Positions 36,594 to 48,426 of a stretch of 64,000 nt of DNA are shown piece after piece. Made by a program: the position numbers and the translations under genes. Numbering within the stretch: the stretch's first letter is position 1; each line of letters starts with the position of its first letter. The DNA lies in contig NW_026262679.1 of assembly GCF_021869535.1 (NCBI RefSeq), forward strand, positions 86,115,143-86,179,142, in the 5' to 3' direction. This DNA comes from Mytilus californianus. Taxonomy: Eukaryota; Mollusca; Bivalvia; Mytilida; Mytilidae. Below the pieces are notes generated by a model. That model saw only the letters and a list, made by a program, of their open reading frames with translations. It searched no databases and was not told the DNA's origin.

Positions 36594-36721
36594 TCAAAAA
36601 ACGGCATTCCTTAAACAGAGAAAGCACAGAGACATTTACATTCAAAGTAAATCTGTCAAATAAAATTATGTCATCAAACAATACAAATATTAAACTGCTC
36701 CTTTTCTAAGTTCTTATGGAA

Positions 36722-36862
36722 AAAAGAGTAAAATAACAAAAATACCGAACTCCTAGGAAAATTCAAATCGGAAAGTCAAATGGGGTTAAAAACTCAAACA
36801 CATCAAACGAATGGAAAACAACTGTCATATTCCTGACTTGTTACAGGCATTTCCTTATGTAT
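36722..36862 (+). repeat. Family D copy nested in the hAT element
   Basis: AACAAAAATACCGAACTCCT, CTCAAACACATCAAACGAAT, AACAACTGTCATATTCCTGA and CTTGTTACAGGCATTTCC match the copy at 6062. Confidence 0.82.
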
Positions 36863-37502
36863 AATAACATGTTTATATTTAAAATATTAAAAACACAATT
36901 TTTCACTCAGATTAGCTTTGTTATATGAGGATCAAATGTATTAAACAAAATTTCAAAACCACAGTATACAATGTATTCATAAGTAATCTAAAGTAATAAT
37001 GGTTACTTTAAAGAAAAGTAATCTGATGTAATCAATTACATTTGAATTTAGGTGTAACTGTAATGTAATCGATTACATCAAATAAGCAAAGTAATTGTAA
37101 TTTAATCGATAACATTTTAAAGTAATCGACCCCATCCCTGGTCGTGTTGCGCATGCAATTACAAATCCAGTGATAAGTCTCATTCGATGATGTCACAATG
37201 AAATGACATCATATATGAATCAATAATGTATATATGGAAATGTGAAGTTAAGGATAGTCCTAGCTCCTAGTAACATATAAATCAAGGAACAATCCGACAA
37301 GAAGAGGAACATGATTGGTTCCCATAGGAATGACGATTGTTTGTTGGAAAACAATTTTCAAGTATGTTGTAAGTCAAATAATCAAATGTCTTTATGATGT
37401 AAGTTTCAGAGAAATTTGTGTTTGGATCAGAGTTATTTTTTTATTAAGTATGATTTGTCACTTCCCAAAAAAACATGTTATTATTAGTTACATAATGTGC
37501 TA

Positions 37503-37624
37503 GTGACCTAATACGATATATATCAGGTCAGTAAATTCTATATGGGGTGAGAGCGAAGCTCGTATATGGGGTCAGTAAATTCGATATGGAATTTACTGAC
37601 CCCATATATATCGTATTAGGTCAC
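37503..37624. mobile_element. 122-bp palindromic MITE
   Basis: GTGACCTAATACGATATATA at the left is exactly inverted at the right; the ~41-bp arms differ at about three positions. The centre holds a second inverted pair, GGGGTCAGTAAATTC / GAATTTACTGACCCC, so the element can fold in two ways. No clear target duplication. Confidence 0.75.
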
Positions 37625-37629
37625 TTGCA

Positions 37630-40200
37630 CACGATGTAACGAATTTATCTTACCGACTATCTTAACATGTGGTATTTAGACAGTGGCCTATCAAAGTGAT
37701 CAAGTCTGCAATACCGTTAGTATTAAGAACCTACTTTCATTGAGCTATACAAAAGCAAATGCCAACAATAACAACTTGTTAGCTTTAAATGTGTTTTATG
37801 AATTTATTTCAGTCGTTTATCATCAATTTCTGCGTCTGTTGAAACCTTGAAGATTTTTCCTCAACACCGTGTTGTGTTTATAAAGGGACGTAACACCACT
37901 ACTAACCGTGTATTGAAATAAGCCCCACCTACTAACCCCATATTTAATATACACGGTCTCAACGCGGTTGCTTTTAGCCAATCATATTCATAGAAATGTA
38001 TAGGAGGTAAGATAATAGTATCTATGTTGCCAATTCTAATTGATGAAACAAAGTTGGAACAGTTCTCCCAATCTACTTTTCAGTTTAAAAAAGTAGTATT
38101 CCGCCAATTTAAAAGAAATAATGGGACACAACTTATGACACGAAATTCCAACACCCAATTGACAAACAGGAACGGCGCATTGCCATACACAAAAACACTC
38201 ACAGATATAATTAAAGTGCCATCAAGACCAGAATTGCGAGATCAGATGCAATCCTATCCTGAAAATGTCTTAGAAAAATCAAAGATTTAAGGCGAAATAA
38301 AGTTGATTCAATGATATAACGACAAACTTAATTTGGTTTGACAAAACAATTATCCATTATGTTCAGTCCAGATGGTGTATGGTATCTCAAAATTTCATTA
38401 ACTTATTTTTTGTCAGTCGATTCAGGCAATTAATCAATATAAAACAATCGTGCATCAAACGAATATCAGAATTATCCTTCAGGATTTTGTTTTTACCAAA
38501 TAGATATGTTATTCATGTTAAGTATAACTACCTTTTGAAAATCAGTGGTTGCCGCTATGTATTAACTCTTATACGTTGCATGGCTTAATTGAAACATTGA
38601 AAAAAATCAGTTTCATTCTTTAAGAACTTCCATGTAGTATTTGACGAAAACATGTCAACAGATTGCATACTTCTCACATGAAGAGAAGGAGAACACGCAA
38701 GATTGACACAAGCTACAACAATGCATTAGCACTTACAAATTGCCTAATAACATGTTTTGTAATCCCTGTGTAAAATACATTTTTGAAAACCACTGCGTCT
38801 GGAATGTGTTAGTATTTCCATGTTTATGCATGCATGATACCACATTCATCAATAGAAACACGTGTTAAAGAATGAACTGTACCACAAACTACTTTGGACT
38901 AATCGAATAATTTTGTGTCTTACAATTACAGTAATACTCCAAAGCTACAGGATAGCATTTTCTTTTTTGATATCGTAATGAAGGAATTCATAAAGTTCTA
39001 CTAATTTCCTGACTGAATCCATTAATTAGTGAGTTTTGGACAGTTGTGAAGTTTCTTGTGAGTGGAATTTTCTATCTCGCTCTGTTATTTGTCTTTCAGT
39101 ATTATCAACACTTGTTCATGTTGTTATTTATTTCTTTATGTTTGACATTTCTCAACATGCTTCATTCGTTTAATATTTCTATTAACAATGCATGTGCCAA
39201 AATGCAAAAAAATTAAGAGAAATTTATTACGTGTCACGCTATTTAGCAAGTGTATTAAAATTGCTCATTGATATTCTTTTATGACGCTCACTGAAAAATA
39301 AAAGAAGGATTTCAATATGAATCAGGGCACGCCACAAAACCTCGATTAATCGACATCTGACAATAATTAACGTTTTAACAATATTTATTTCTTTTATAGC
39401 AATCTTTATTGCTTTGCATATTTACATGTGCACAGAAGGCAAATTAGGCAATCCATATATCAATTTCAATTCACAAAGCATCAATTGTAACAGTTCTGCA
39501 GAATGGGGCTCAGGAATTTCCACTTTTCATTGTTGATAACACATGTTAAATGTATTGATGGTACAGTTCATTTGCCCATTTTCAGGATTTTATAATTTGA
39601 AGAATGTTCATTGCATTTAACATACTACAACGATCTACGGAACCAGAATTCAGAAAGCTGTTTCAGTTAAAGAGATTGTGTAATTAACTGACGAATTATT
39701 TGATAGTAAAAGTAAAATCTCATTTCAACACTTACAATGTACAAGTAAAATTTCATGAATTGTGTCCATTTGACGTAATTGCTTGGTTTGACTAGTTCTT
39801 GGTATTGACACTTAATTTAAAGCTGGATTTGAATTTCATTACTCCAAGTGCTTGATTTATAACAAAGATGATTTGCCCGTGTACGATGCACCTGGCTCTC
39901 TACTCAGTTTGGACATCTTGCTACTTTGACGTTTTTACTCACATTTTTTTTTCTATTCATACCTGGACTTGTGATACCTAAACTTTTCCAATACAATACC
40001 TTCAAATATGATACACATTTAATACTTGTTGAACTGTAAAAGTGCAACCATTACGAAAAATTCTTTTGATATAGAAACTGATACGATACCTGTTATACCT
40101 GTTATTATATGACACTGTGCTTTTGATTTCAGATAAATTAGTTTTGATTTGTTTTAAATATATAAAAGCATCATACGATAGTTTTTTTTTTGTTTTTTTT
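37630..40200. other. Mostly unique AT-rich stretch
   Basis: An 88-codon ATG open frame at 38024-38290 is polar and low in aromatic residues, with NTQL/TQLM-like near repeats around residues 35-50. It matches nothing I know and is kept only as an unassigned open frame. Sequence at 37880-37990 (CCGTGTATTGAAATAAG, CCCATATTTAATATACACGG) looks repeat-like but has no second copy here. Confidence 0.35.
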
Positions 40201-40203
40201 TTG

Positions 40204-40322
40204 TCTTCCATGCTCTTGAACTTCGTACTTTATATGGCCATTTGATTCGATGGTCACTGATGAGTCTTTCTGAGATGAAACGCGTGTCTGGTGTACAAAA
40301 TTCTGAGCCTGGTATGTTTATG
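40204..40322 (+). repeat. Family C repeat, 3' core only
   Basis: CTTGAACTTCGTACTTTATA, GGTCACTGATGAGTCTTTCT, GAGATGAAACGCGTGTCTGG and AGCCTGGTATGTTTATGAT match the end of the 12.7-kb unit. Confidence 0.82.
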
Positions 40323-40424
40323 ATTTTTTTTAAAAACATTTAAATAATGGCCTTTACAAGTAAACATAAATATTCAACGGTTAGTTCCAAGGTTTGGTGC
40401 TTCTTTACTTGGCATGATGCATTA

Positions 40425-40665
40425 AGGAGTAAGAAGATTGGGCGGTTCTAAGTCAGATTAATGTTTCTGAATGAGATGACGTGTCTCTCAGCGGACTCTT
40501 ACATTGTTAATTAGAACGTAAAAAAAACAAGCTTAGCATATCGAACTAGTACAAATCAAGGTTATTATTCATATCACATTAAAACAGTCTCGTCCTGATA
40601 TGCATGTGATCTTTGCCACTGGACGTTAAACACAAGTCTATTATCATTATTATTATTATTATTTA
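40425..40665 (+). mobile_element. SINE, 5'-truncated, same superfamily as 18.0-18.4 kb
   Basis: GAGTAAGAAGATTGGGCGGT aligns with the body of the minus-strand SINE. The 3' end TTTGCCACTGGACGTTAAAC is shared with it, followed here by a (TTA)n run at about 40640-40665. The tRNA head is missing. Confidence 0.78.
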
Positions 40666-40669
40666 AACC

Positions 40670-42675
40670 CAAGAACATGATTGATAGAAGTGTTGGTGCT
40701 AAATATAACATGTACCAATTTGACAATAGTTACACTGATTAGTACGTAACCTTAACGCTGAGGCAACTTGTATGTGTTGTCCGACCTTTTGCAGGTTAGA
40801 AGTTTTTGTTCACTTGCAATGTATCTGATGAAATACAAACTTTTCTCCACTTAACGGCTTCAGTTTGGCAAAACACGCAATATATTGGTTCTTCTATAAA
40901 ATGATTAAATTGCTCGATGTGCTAATACGTCTTTCGTCATATATGTGTCAACTCTTTAATGCTTGTAATCAATTAATGTCTTGTAATTAAAATATGAAGC
41001 ATTTTAAAAGTAAAAGTTTTAGCAGAAAATAAATGAAGAAGATGATCGATGCAGTGCGTGTTAAAGTTGATCAACTGTCATTGATAAACTTTGACATTTT
41101 ATCTGTGAATGTGAAGGGGAAATGTATAAATTGGTAAATTATAAAGATAAATGCTGTCTTTATTCATTGGATAACAATTAGTGTGTGTACTTACACATTA
41201 AAATGATATAATTAGTCAAAAGTGCTGCATTCAATTAACTTCGAAGCAACATTTGTCTTCACTGTTTAATTCCCTTTAGGAAACCTGATATATATATATA
41301 TATATATGTTTTTATTCCAAAATTTCACAAAAAAATCTTACGAGAAAAATACTTTTAATTCATGAACATTACAGTAAATTATGACAAATTTTAGTCGTAA
41401 GATTTTGTAAAAAAGAGGTACTAAAATACATTTAATTCTAATTATTTGAAGTTATTTTTCAAATGAATATGAAATGGATGAAAATGAGACTCTGAAGTCA
41501 TGAAGGACTACGAAATAGTAATGTATCAACATTCAAGGAGTGGCGCTGTTATCGCTGCTCATATTAATAGGATTTCCTGGGGATATTCAACAATGGGTTG
41601 AAGTGATCGGTGATAACTTACAACAAAATGGTATCAGTTTCCTTGAGTATAGCGACATATGTTTCTGGGGATACAAATTGGGTTGATAAATGTATTATAT
41701 AAATGTCTGGTGGATTCATTTTGTATATTTTAAATAGAACGCTTACAAATACAAAGATTGTCACATGGCAAAAAGGTAGAGATGCATTGTATTTTATACT
41801 AAATCGTTGCATACTTTTCAAGCCACAATCTTCATTAACTAATAACAAAACATTATACAGCAATATCAACATGAAAGATTCTAAAAAATAAATCTAAAGT
41901 TAGGTTCAAAAGAAGAGACCAATGCTGTTCATAAATTTAACTTTATGTTTTTTTCATTTTTCTCTTCCTATGAAAATATTTTGTCCAAGAACTTTTAAAT
42001 GCCAAAAGTAATGTAAATTATCAAGATTTCCTTGAACAAGAAGTAAAGGTCATTAAAACTGCTGCTTGGCGTAAACCATACAAATACTTCATGTAATATC
42101 ATAAAAAATTGTTGTTTTACAAAATTTTGAATTGATGGAATCCGTTATTCCTACGTAGTTTTATATTTTTCACTTTTTTGTGTTCTTTATGGAAGTATAA
42201 ATTGAAATTTATGTTTTAACAAATACATTTATTATGTAGAAGCAATTGTTTCATTGGAATACCCAAGAGGATTGAAAAGGCTACAGGATTGATTGATTAA
42301 ATATTTAGGCTTTGAATGTTCAAGTTGAGATTTGACTCGAAACAATTTCGTTAAACAAATTATACTATTCTTTGATCAATATATCGTTCAACAAAGTGTA
42401 CACTTTTGTTAAATGCATTGAGTTAAAAATCACGAAGTAACAGGAAGAATTGGAGGTCATTTTTAAATGATCAAGTTTGAAACAGAGCACAATATTTAAT
42501 CTACGTTTCCATGTATCTTCCAGGATGTGATGAGATAAACATTATACTCTTTTACATATTTTACATTTCTGTCAACTGATGTTGATAATATTCATGCATG
42601 TTGTCAGGACTATTTGGAGTACTTCACAATTTAGTCTTAGATTTTTTTAAAGCTAATCTTATAAAATAAAAAAAA
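40670..42675. other. AT-rich stretch with a (TA)n tract
   Basis: A (TA)n run at 41288-41307 and a small inverted pair AAAATCTTACGA / TCGTAAGATTTT at about 41332 and 41395. No gene seen. Open frames at 41618-41891 overlap on opposite strands and lack motifs. Confidence 0.4.
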
Positions 42676-42676
42676 A

Positions 42677-42850
42677 AAGGAAATGTAGTATGATTGTAAT
42701 AAGACAATTATATATCCACCAAAAACTAAAAGACAAAAATGTGAACAACTACGGGTCACCGTATTGCCTTTAACACTGAGCAAATCTCATAGCGTATAGT
42801 AAGCTTTACAAAATATGAAAGAATTCAAAAGGAAAAAAAAACGGTCTGAT
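42677..42850 (+). repeat. Family F dispersed repeat
   Basis: GAAATGTAGTATGATTGTAA, TATATATCCACCAAAAACTA, GGTCACCGTATTGCCTTTAA and CTGAGCAAATCTCATAGC match family F. It abuts the A1 repeat of the YR retroelement. Confidence 0.72.
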
Positions 42851-42861
42851 TAAAGCTAAAA

Positions 42862-43010
42862 CAATAATGGAATTTAAGGAAATAGACTAGTGTTTCATGT
42901 TTTAGCTTTACCCAACATGAGTGACGTTTAATTCTGTGACGTAATTTAGTCCTTTACAGAATTTCCAAGCAAGCAAGCTGTTTAAATTTCATTAGCGGTA
43001 AAACTGAAAA
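42862..43010 (+). repeat. A1: 5' copy of the split direct repeat
   Basis: ATAATGGAATTTAAGGAAAT, GTGTTTCATGTTTTAGCTTT, GAGTGACGTTTAATTCTGTG, CCTTTACAGAATTTCCAAGC and CATTAGCGGTAAAACTG match 48643-48823. Relative to A2, about 37 bp are missing after ATAGACT. The match stops where A2 continues into CCCGCCCTCCCACTCCG. It could instead be a stray copy of the terminal unit. Confidence 0.65.
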
Positions 43011-44237
43011 AATCAAGGTTTAAGAAAGATTCTTATGGTAAAGTAGTGTTGGTATGGTATTGTTTTAACGTGTTTCATGCTTCCAGTGTTCATTAGCATC
43101 CCTTAGTCTTAGAAAGGAAATTATTTTTATCGTCATTTTTTATCATGTTGCATCGAAATTTATCGCGTGGTGAGCACATACTTTCAAAAGAGCTGAATTC
43201 TAATTATTCGTTTGTCATTATTATTTAATTTTAACAAATATAACTAATAAGATGCAATATTGTACTAAGCTTTGCAGATTAAAATAATGATGTTGTCCTT
43301 GTCTTTTTACATTAATGTAGAATTCATGCAGTCCGCCTGACTGGTACACATATGACGACGAGTTTAAATTTGTTTTTATATTACGTTTAGCTTTTAAAGA
43401 GCCGTTGTGTGATGGCGTAATACGCTGTAACAGATAAGTAACTGTTACAGTTTAAGTAACCGTAATAGCTCACGGGACTTCAATGTTTATATGATATGAG
43501 GTAGGCGTTATCTGATGAGCTCCCGAATTATTATTAAATTTTCCTTAAAGGGTCTATATCGGAAAATGTGTATCCAGATCTTCCATAGCAAATATTCAAC
43601 AAAATATCCCAACAAAGAATATGAACATACCAAGGTGCGAGGGACGTACCTTTTGGGGTGAACGGACCCACATTCATTTATTAGTGCAAACCGGAAGTTC
43701 AACTTTCGATACACTATAAACAAAATCTTACACGGAGATAAGAAGCAGTAGCCTAAATCGTTATTTCCAAATGAAAGCTTGCTTCTGGAGTTTAGTAAAC
43801 ATATCTGTAGTAATCCTGATATAAGTTTTGCGTGTACCTACACACTTGATACTGAAACTGAGGGTCGAGTCGGTCAACATGTATAATTACTACGATTCAT
43901 ATTCTACTCTGGCCTGGACTAGGTCGATATGATATGAATGGCTGAGATAAATCACAAATTAAGCCATAATGTCATCAACAGGCCACAGCTTGAATTATTG
44001 TTGTAATTAGTTTTACACTATGTCACTAGGGATTTAAGAATTATTAGAATATACAAATTTTTTTAATTACTTTTACTATATATATATTCGTATATGTAAT
44101 ATTTTTTTTCATTGTTATTTCGTTAAACACTGATTTGATTTTGTCCCGCCAATGTATATATAGAATCTCTTTAAAAAATGCTGGTTTAGCATGGTGGAAC
44201 TACTTTTAATATTTACCTATTGTTGAGTTGTAGCACA

Positions 44238-45475
44238 ATGTTGAGAAGATCAGCAAGAAAGCGGAAAGTACAAGACCTTGCTCGGCCAAGGACCACCACC
44301 ACAAGGGCTTCGATTGTAAAAATTGGACCAGAGACACAGACATCAATGACACCCACAGTTTTTGCAGCTGGGTCACCAACCTGACTGGTTCCATGCCTTC
44401 ATCACGCCACTCACTCAACACCTTTAGGAGGTTACATATCATCATCAGGCGCCATTTATGCAAGCCCACAGAGCTCTGCCTCAGCATGTACAAACACAGT
44501 GTAAAGCTTCACTCAGCACCTAGTTGATAATAGACCAGTGCAAGTTAATACTCAGATTTACAAAATCAGTACATTACTTAACACCTACATGTACATCTAA
44601 CATACAACACATGTATATCCCAAATCAAATATATAGCATGAATACAGATATTGCAAAAAAAGGTACCACAAATATAAAGGACAAAATTTATAAAAGTAAA
44701 TACATAGATATGTCTGTTTGTCTTATTATTTTTGGCCATGACGTTGTCAGTTTGTTTTCGATCTATGAGTTTGACTGTCCCTCTGGTATCTTTCGTCCCT
44801 CTTTTATTAGCACAAAACATGCCGTCAGATACAAACACGTAGAAACTAGTGGTACAAAATGGGCAGTCTGCTCCAAACTAGTCAAAAGTCTTTAGTATCG
44901 AGGTGTGGACAACAGCTTTTATTATATTTACTAGTATTTATTGTAATCTTCATCCTGGAAGATTTCAGGAGTTGCTCAAATATATGAGTATTATACGCTT
45001 AGGTGCCAAGCTTTGTAATAATTTAGGCTAGAAGCATTATGACGAGCAATTTCGATTGCGTAAAGTCATTGATCCTACTGGTTCCTGTGCTACAGTTGAT
45101 TCCGAATTATGGTTGATATATATTAATGATAGTACGGAGAACAAAAATTATAGTACTGGTAGTACTTCAGTTAACATGAACACTGGGTCTAATTTGAAAT
45201 GTTATGCTTTTAATTATGAGGGTAGTTGTTTCAAACAAGCTTGTTTTTAAAAGCATGTTTGCATTCGTTGTAATGCAGGTCATCCTATTATAACCTGCGC
45301 AATGGGCAGACATTTGTGTTGCATAATCAAAGACCTTTCTTATACTAATCCAAGATTCAAGTCACCTAAACCTCAAAACAGACATAATTTCTCATTTAGG
45401 CAACCTGGTTCAAACCCAAGACAGAGATCTGCTAATGCATTTATGGGACAAGGGGCATACCACCATAAGAATTAA
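44238..45475 (+). pseudogene. YR retrotransposon gag (ORF1), broken
   Basis: An ATG at 44238 opens a basic start (MLRRSARKRKVQDL) followed by a Thr/Ser/Pro-rich region, with stops near 44381 and 44502. Then come QHLVDNRPVQVNTQIYKIST at about 44516-44575 and IKDKIYKSKYIDMS at about 44674-44715. A truncated family E repeat interrupts at 44709-44806. The frame resumes with IEVWTTAFIIFTSIY (from about 44900), HPGRFQELLKYM (44951), YDEQFRLRK and SELWL. A CCCH-type zinc-finger-like stretch (Cys-Tyr-Ala-Phe...Cys...Cys...His...Cys...Cys, about 45200-45275) follows and the ORF ends at 45475. In-frame stops also lie near 45029 and 45246. The pattern matches gag proteins of DIRS/Ngaro elements. Confidence 0.75.
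44709..44806 (+). mobile_element. Family E repeat, 5'-truncated, inserted in gag
   Basis: TGTCTGTTTGTCTTATTATT, GGCCATGACGTTGTCAGTTT and CTCTGGTATCTTTCGTCCCT match 189-281. It keeps the same right end (CCCTCTTT) as the copy in the LINE at 89-281 but lacks the left half, as 5'-truncated retroposed copies do. Confidence 0.82.
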
Positions 45476-45531
45476 ATGTTTAGAAGCATGTTTGGTAAGT
45501 TACCCAGGCAAAGTGGTCGCTGAAATTCTTA

Positions 45532-47055
45532 ATGTTTTTTTTTTTTTTGCATGGATTCAGACTACAGTATACAGGCCCTCACATTCATTCTTTTTCAAAA
45601 CGTTTAATATCAGCTGAACAAAATAGTGATGAAGTTTCACACAAGTTGCAAGACGAGGGAAATCGTGGCAGAACGTTAGAGCCTTTCAAAGTTATGCCTA
45701 TTTCAACCCTCCGTATAAATCCTATAGGTCTTGTGCCGAAATCAGATAGTAGTTGGAGACTAATAACTAATTTATCGTTCCTACCAGGTGAAAGTGTTAA
45801 TTCATACATTGATCAGATATATTGCAAGGTGAATTACACTTCTTTAGACATCATTTTATAAAAAAAATTATCAATGCGGTTCTTCATCAGAACTGGCTAG
45901 AATTGATGTTAAGTCGGCTTTTCGTAATTTAATAGTAAATCCTGCTGACTTTGATTTGCTTGGAATTGAATTAATGGTCACTTTTACATAGACAAATCTC
46001 TTCCTTTTGGTTGTTCAACCTCCTGTAGTTTATTTGAAAAGTTTGCGACTTTTCTTCAGTGGCTTGTCGAAGAGCGGAGTAGGTTGCATTCAGTTGATCA
46101 TTACTTAGATGACTTTATTTTTGTTGGTGCCAAATCAACTAGCCATTGTAGTTTTTTAATGGAAGCTTTCAGCAATTTTTGCAATAATTTGGGGTTCCTA
46201 TTGCGGAAAAAAAACCAATTGGATCTGCTACAATCATTCCCTTTTTGGGTTTTGTCATTGATACAGTTCGTATGATGGTTATAATTCCTCAGGAGAAATT
46301 GGACAAACTGCTCTCAGAGCTGAGACCTTTATTACATAGGAAAAAGATAATGTTGAGAGCTGGAATCCGTCACAGGCTTAATGTTGTTTTGTTCAAGAGC
46401 AATTCCTTCTTCCCGGGCTTTAAGTTTTATGATCTCATTGCAACAATTAAGTGTAAAAAGCATCACTATAAGATTAAAATAAATAAAGAGGTTAAAGCTG
46501 ATGATTTACTTTGGTTACAGTTTTTAGACACTTTCAATGGTCAGTGTTTTTCCCCGAAAGAGTTTGGTTATCGAATGATATTCAGCAGCTGTTCACCGAT
46601 AGTTCTGGTAATCAAAATTTAGGCTGGCTGTGGGGCTTTCTTTGATGGTAAGTGGGCTCAGTTAAAGTGGCCTCAAGTTTGGTGTACTTCACCCATATTG
46701 AGAAGTTTTGCTTTGCTCGAGTTGATTCGAATTATTCTTGCTTTGTATTTATGGGCAGATTTATTACGTAATAAGAAAAGTGGCTTCAACATAGATAACC
46801 TTGCTCTAGTGAGTATAGTTAACAAGAGAACTTCCTAAGGACAAGCAAATAATCGAACTTATTCGTCCCCTAATGTTATTAACCATGCTTAATAACATTT
46901 AGTTTATTGCTGTGCATATTAATGGTCCTGAAAATAAAATAGCTGATGCCATTGCTCGTTTTCAGATGGATCGTTTCAGATGTTTGGCCTCAACAGCAGA
47001 TATTTACCCTGCTCCAATTCCACTGGAATTTATGACTGTTATTTCAGACCTTTAG
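45532..47055 (+). pseudogene. YR retrotransposon reverse transcriptase and RNase H, broken
   Basis: The first intact block (about 45532-45861) has TGPHIHSFSKRLISAEQ, GRTLEPFKVMPISTLR, GLVPKSDSSWRLITNLS and VNSYIDQIYCKVNYTSLD, the conserved RT start of DIRS-like elements. Frameshifts follow. Then come LARIDVKSAFRNLIVNP (45893-45945), LPFGCSTSCSLFEKFATFLQ (46005-46063) and the catalytic YLDD in DHYLDDFIF (YLDD at 46102-46113). The palm/thumb region continues with DTVRMMVIIPQEKLDKLL (46260-46315). The RNase H part runs to about 47055 and ends with IADAIARFQMDRF (46940-46980), typical of the linker before the recombinase. I count at least four frame breaks. Catalytic residues of the RT are retained. 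Confidence 0.85.
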
Positions 47056-47084
47056 TAAACAGTTTGATTGAAAGTTCCGTAGCA

Positions 47085-47530
47085 CCCAGTACATTACACA
47101 TATACCAGAGAGGGCAGTCTTTTTTATGAGTTCAGATCTCTTTATGGTTTAATGAATACATGGCCTATTCCTCTGTGCATTCCTTCGTCCAAACAGACCA
47201 GTTGGGCAAAGGTTCAAATATTTGGATTCATTCTCAGTTAGATTTGATGGTTTGTCTTGTTAAATTGGTGAGCAAGTTTATTAAGTTGAGGCCCCCAGTT
47301 TTCAGTCTTCTCTTTTGTCATTTTGACGCAGTCCGTCATCTAGGTATCAGTTCGTGTCTTTATTAAAAAAGGCTATCAATTTGTCTGGTATTGATCAAAC
47401 CAGATATAGTTCACATTCTTTTCGTATTGGGGCAGCAACCACCTTGTCAATGGAAGGGGTACCTGACTGTGAAATAATGAGGTTAGGTCATTGGAGTTCC
47501 AATACTTACAAGGGTTACATAAGAATTTAG
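47085..47530 (+). pseudogene. YR retrotransposon tyrosine recombinase, broken
   Basis: The N-terminal part begins near VAPSTLHIYQRGQ (47079-47117), with frame breaks after it. From 47345 one frame runs to the stop at 47530: YQFVSLLKKAINLSGIDQT, then SSHSFRIGAATTLS with the catalytic His (47412) and Arg (47421) of the HxxR motif, then MRLGHWSSNTYKGYIRI with the second conserved His (47489) and the likely nucleophilic Tyr (47516). This is the C-terminal half of a phage-integrase-type recombinase in its usual position in Ngaro/DIRS elements. The first catalytic Arg would lie upstream in the broken part. Confidence 0.85.
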
Positions 47531-47629
47531 TTTCAATTGATTATGCTTTAAATTGTTGGTTGTATTTGTATTATATATGTAACATAATACATTCATGTAG
47601 CTTATTGCTATATAAGTATTGTAGGAGAC

Positions 47630-48148
47630 CCTGTAAATTTTTGGATAGTGGGATCCTCTATAGTAAAGCACGCTTTTGTAGCAGTCGAGATCGTCCAGGT
47701 GGGGTTAACTTAGGTCTAGGGCGATTGAATGCGTCTTTGTGGTGGCAGGCCAAGGGGGGCATGATTGTGAAGCATGTGAAGTCAACTCAGAACAATAAAA
47801 ATATATGAGGATCCACCACATTTCTTAATAATACATGTAGCAGGTAATGACATAGGTAGTTCTAGAGTGGGTTTTTTGCGTAATGAGATAAAACAACGTG
47901 ATCAGATGGATTATGCAAGAGTTCCCCAACTCTAAGTTAGTATGGTCTCAAATTTTGACCAGGTTGAAATGTCGTCTTTCAGATGACCGCAAAGCAATGG
48001 ACCTGTGTCGCTATAGAATTAACAACTCTATTGCTGCTTTTATAATTAGCTGTGGGGGTTACTACATAAAATAACTTGTTATTCGATCAGATCAGAAATT
48101 TTTTCAACCAGTTGGTGTTCACTTGTCACCCTTAGAAATAAATTATGG
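47630..48148 (+). pseudogene. SGNH-hydrolase-like ORF of the YR element, broken
   Basis: Starts with FWIVGSSIVKHAFVA (47640-47684), matching block I (GDS-like) of SGNH/GDSL hydrolases. After frame changes, HFLIIHVAGNDIGSSRVGF (about 47818-47875) supplies the GxND block. Near the end, PVGVHLSPL (48108-48134) corresponds to the DxxH-type block, but the expected Asp before GVHLS is Val, so the triad is lost. Known Ngaro-group elements carry such an ORF downstream of the recombinase; its role in their life cycle is unsettled. Confidence 0.72.
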
Positions 48149-48426
48149 TTGAACATTTTGTAAGTTGCAATGGAACATTTCATTCTAAATACAGATGGTG
48201 CTTCCACCGTGTTAATTATATATTCTATGATATACAAGTACAATCATCTATATTGTGGTTTGTTGTAGTTTTTGTTACTAGTTTTATCTGTGTAATTCAC
48301 TATGTTTTAGAACAGTTGTTCGCATTAAAACAACTAGATTATTTGACATAATTATCTGGTTCACAGCTTTGCAGTGAACCGCCCTTTTTATGACGGTTGA
48401 CAGAGTCTCTGTTTTCCTCCGTCAAT

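Larger units (their letters stand above)
34414..37140. mobile_element. hAT-like transposon, non-autonomous, with nested insertions
   Basis: The left end CAGGTATGGGGT matches the inverted right end CAGGGATGGGGT at 11 of 12 positions. The flanks GTCATGTC (34406-34413) and GTCGTGTT (37141-37148) agree at 6 of 8 bases, as an aged 8-bp hAT target duplication would. Both subterminal regions are packed with TAATC/GATTA words, including the palindrome GTAATCGATTAC at about 34467, 34533 and 37065. No transposase is recognisable, and the minus-strand open frame at 34646-34858 lacks a BED finger or hAT signature. Inside lie a family J element (35226-36593) and a family D copy (36722-36862). Without them the element would be about 1.2 kb. 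Confidence 0.78.

Noticed and set aside
44206-44493. 95-codon minus-strand open frame with local high G+C
   Set aside because: The plus strand of the same interval reads as the basic N-terminus of the YR-element gag, continuing into later gag motifs; the minus frame is its shadow.
45532-47530. Retroviral or LTR-type pol
   Set aside because: The RT motif set, the tyrosine recombinase in place of a DDE integrase, the absence of a protease and the A/B split repeats point to a Ngaro/DIRS-type element.
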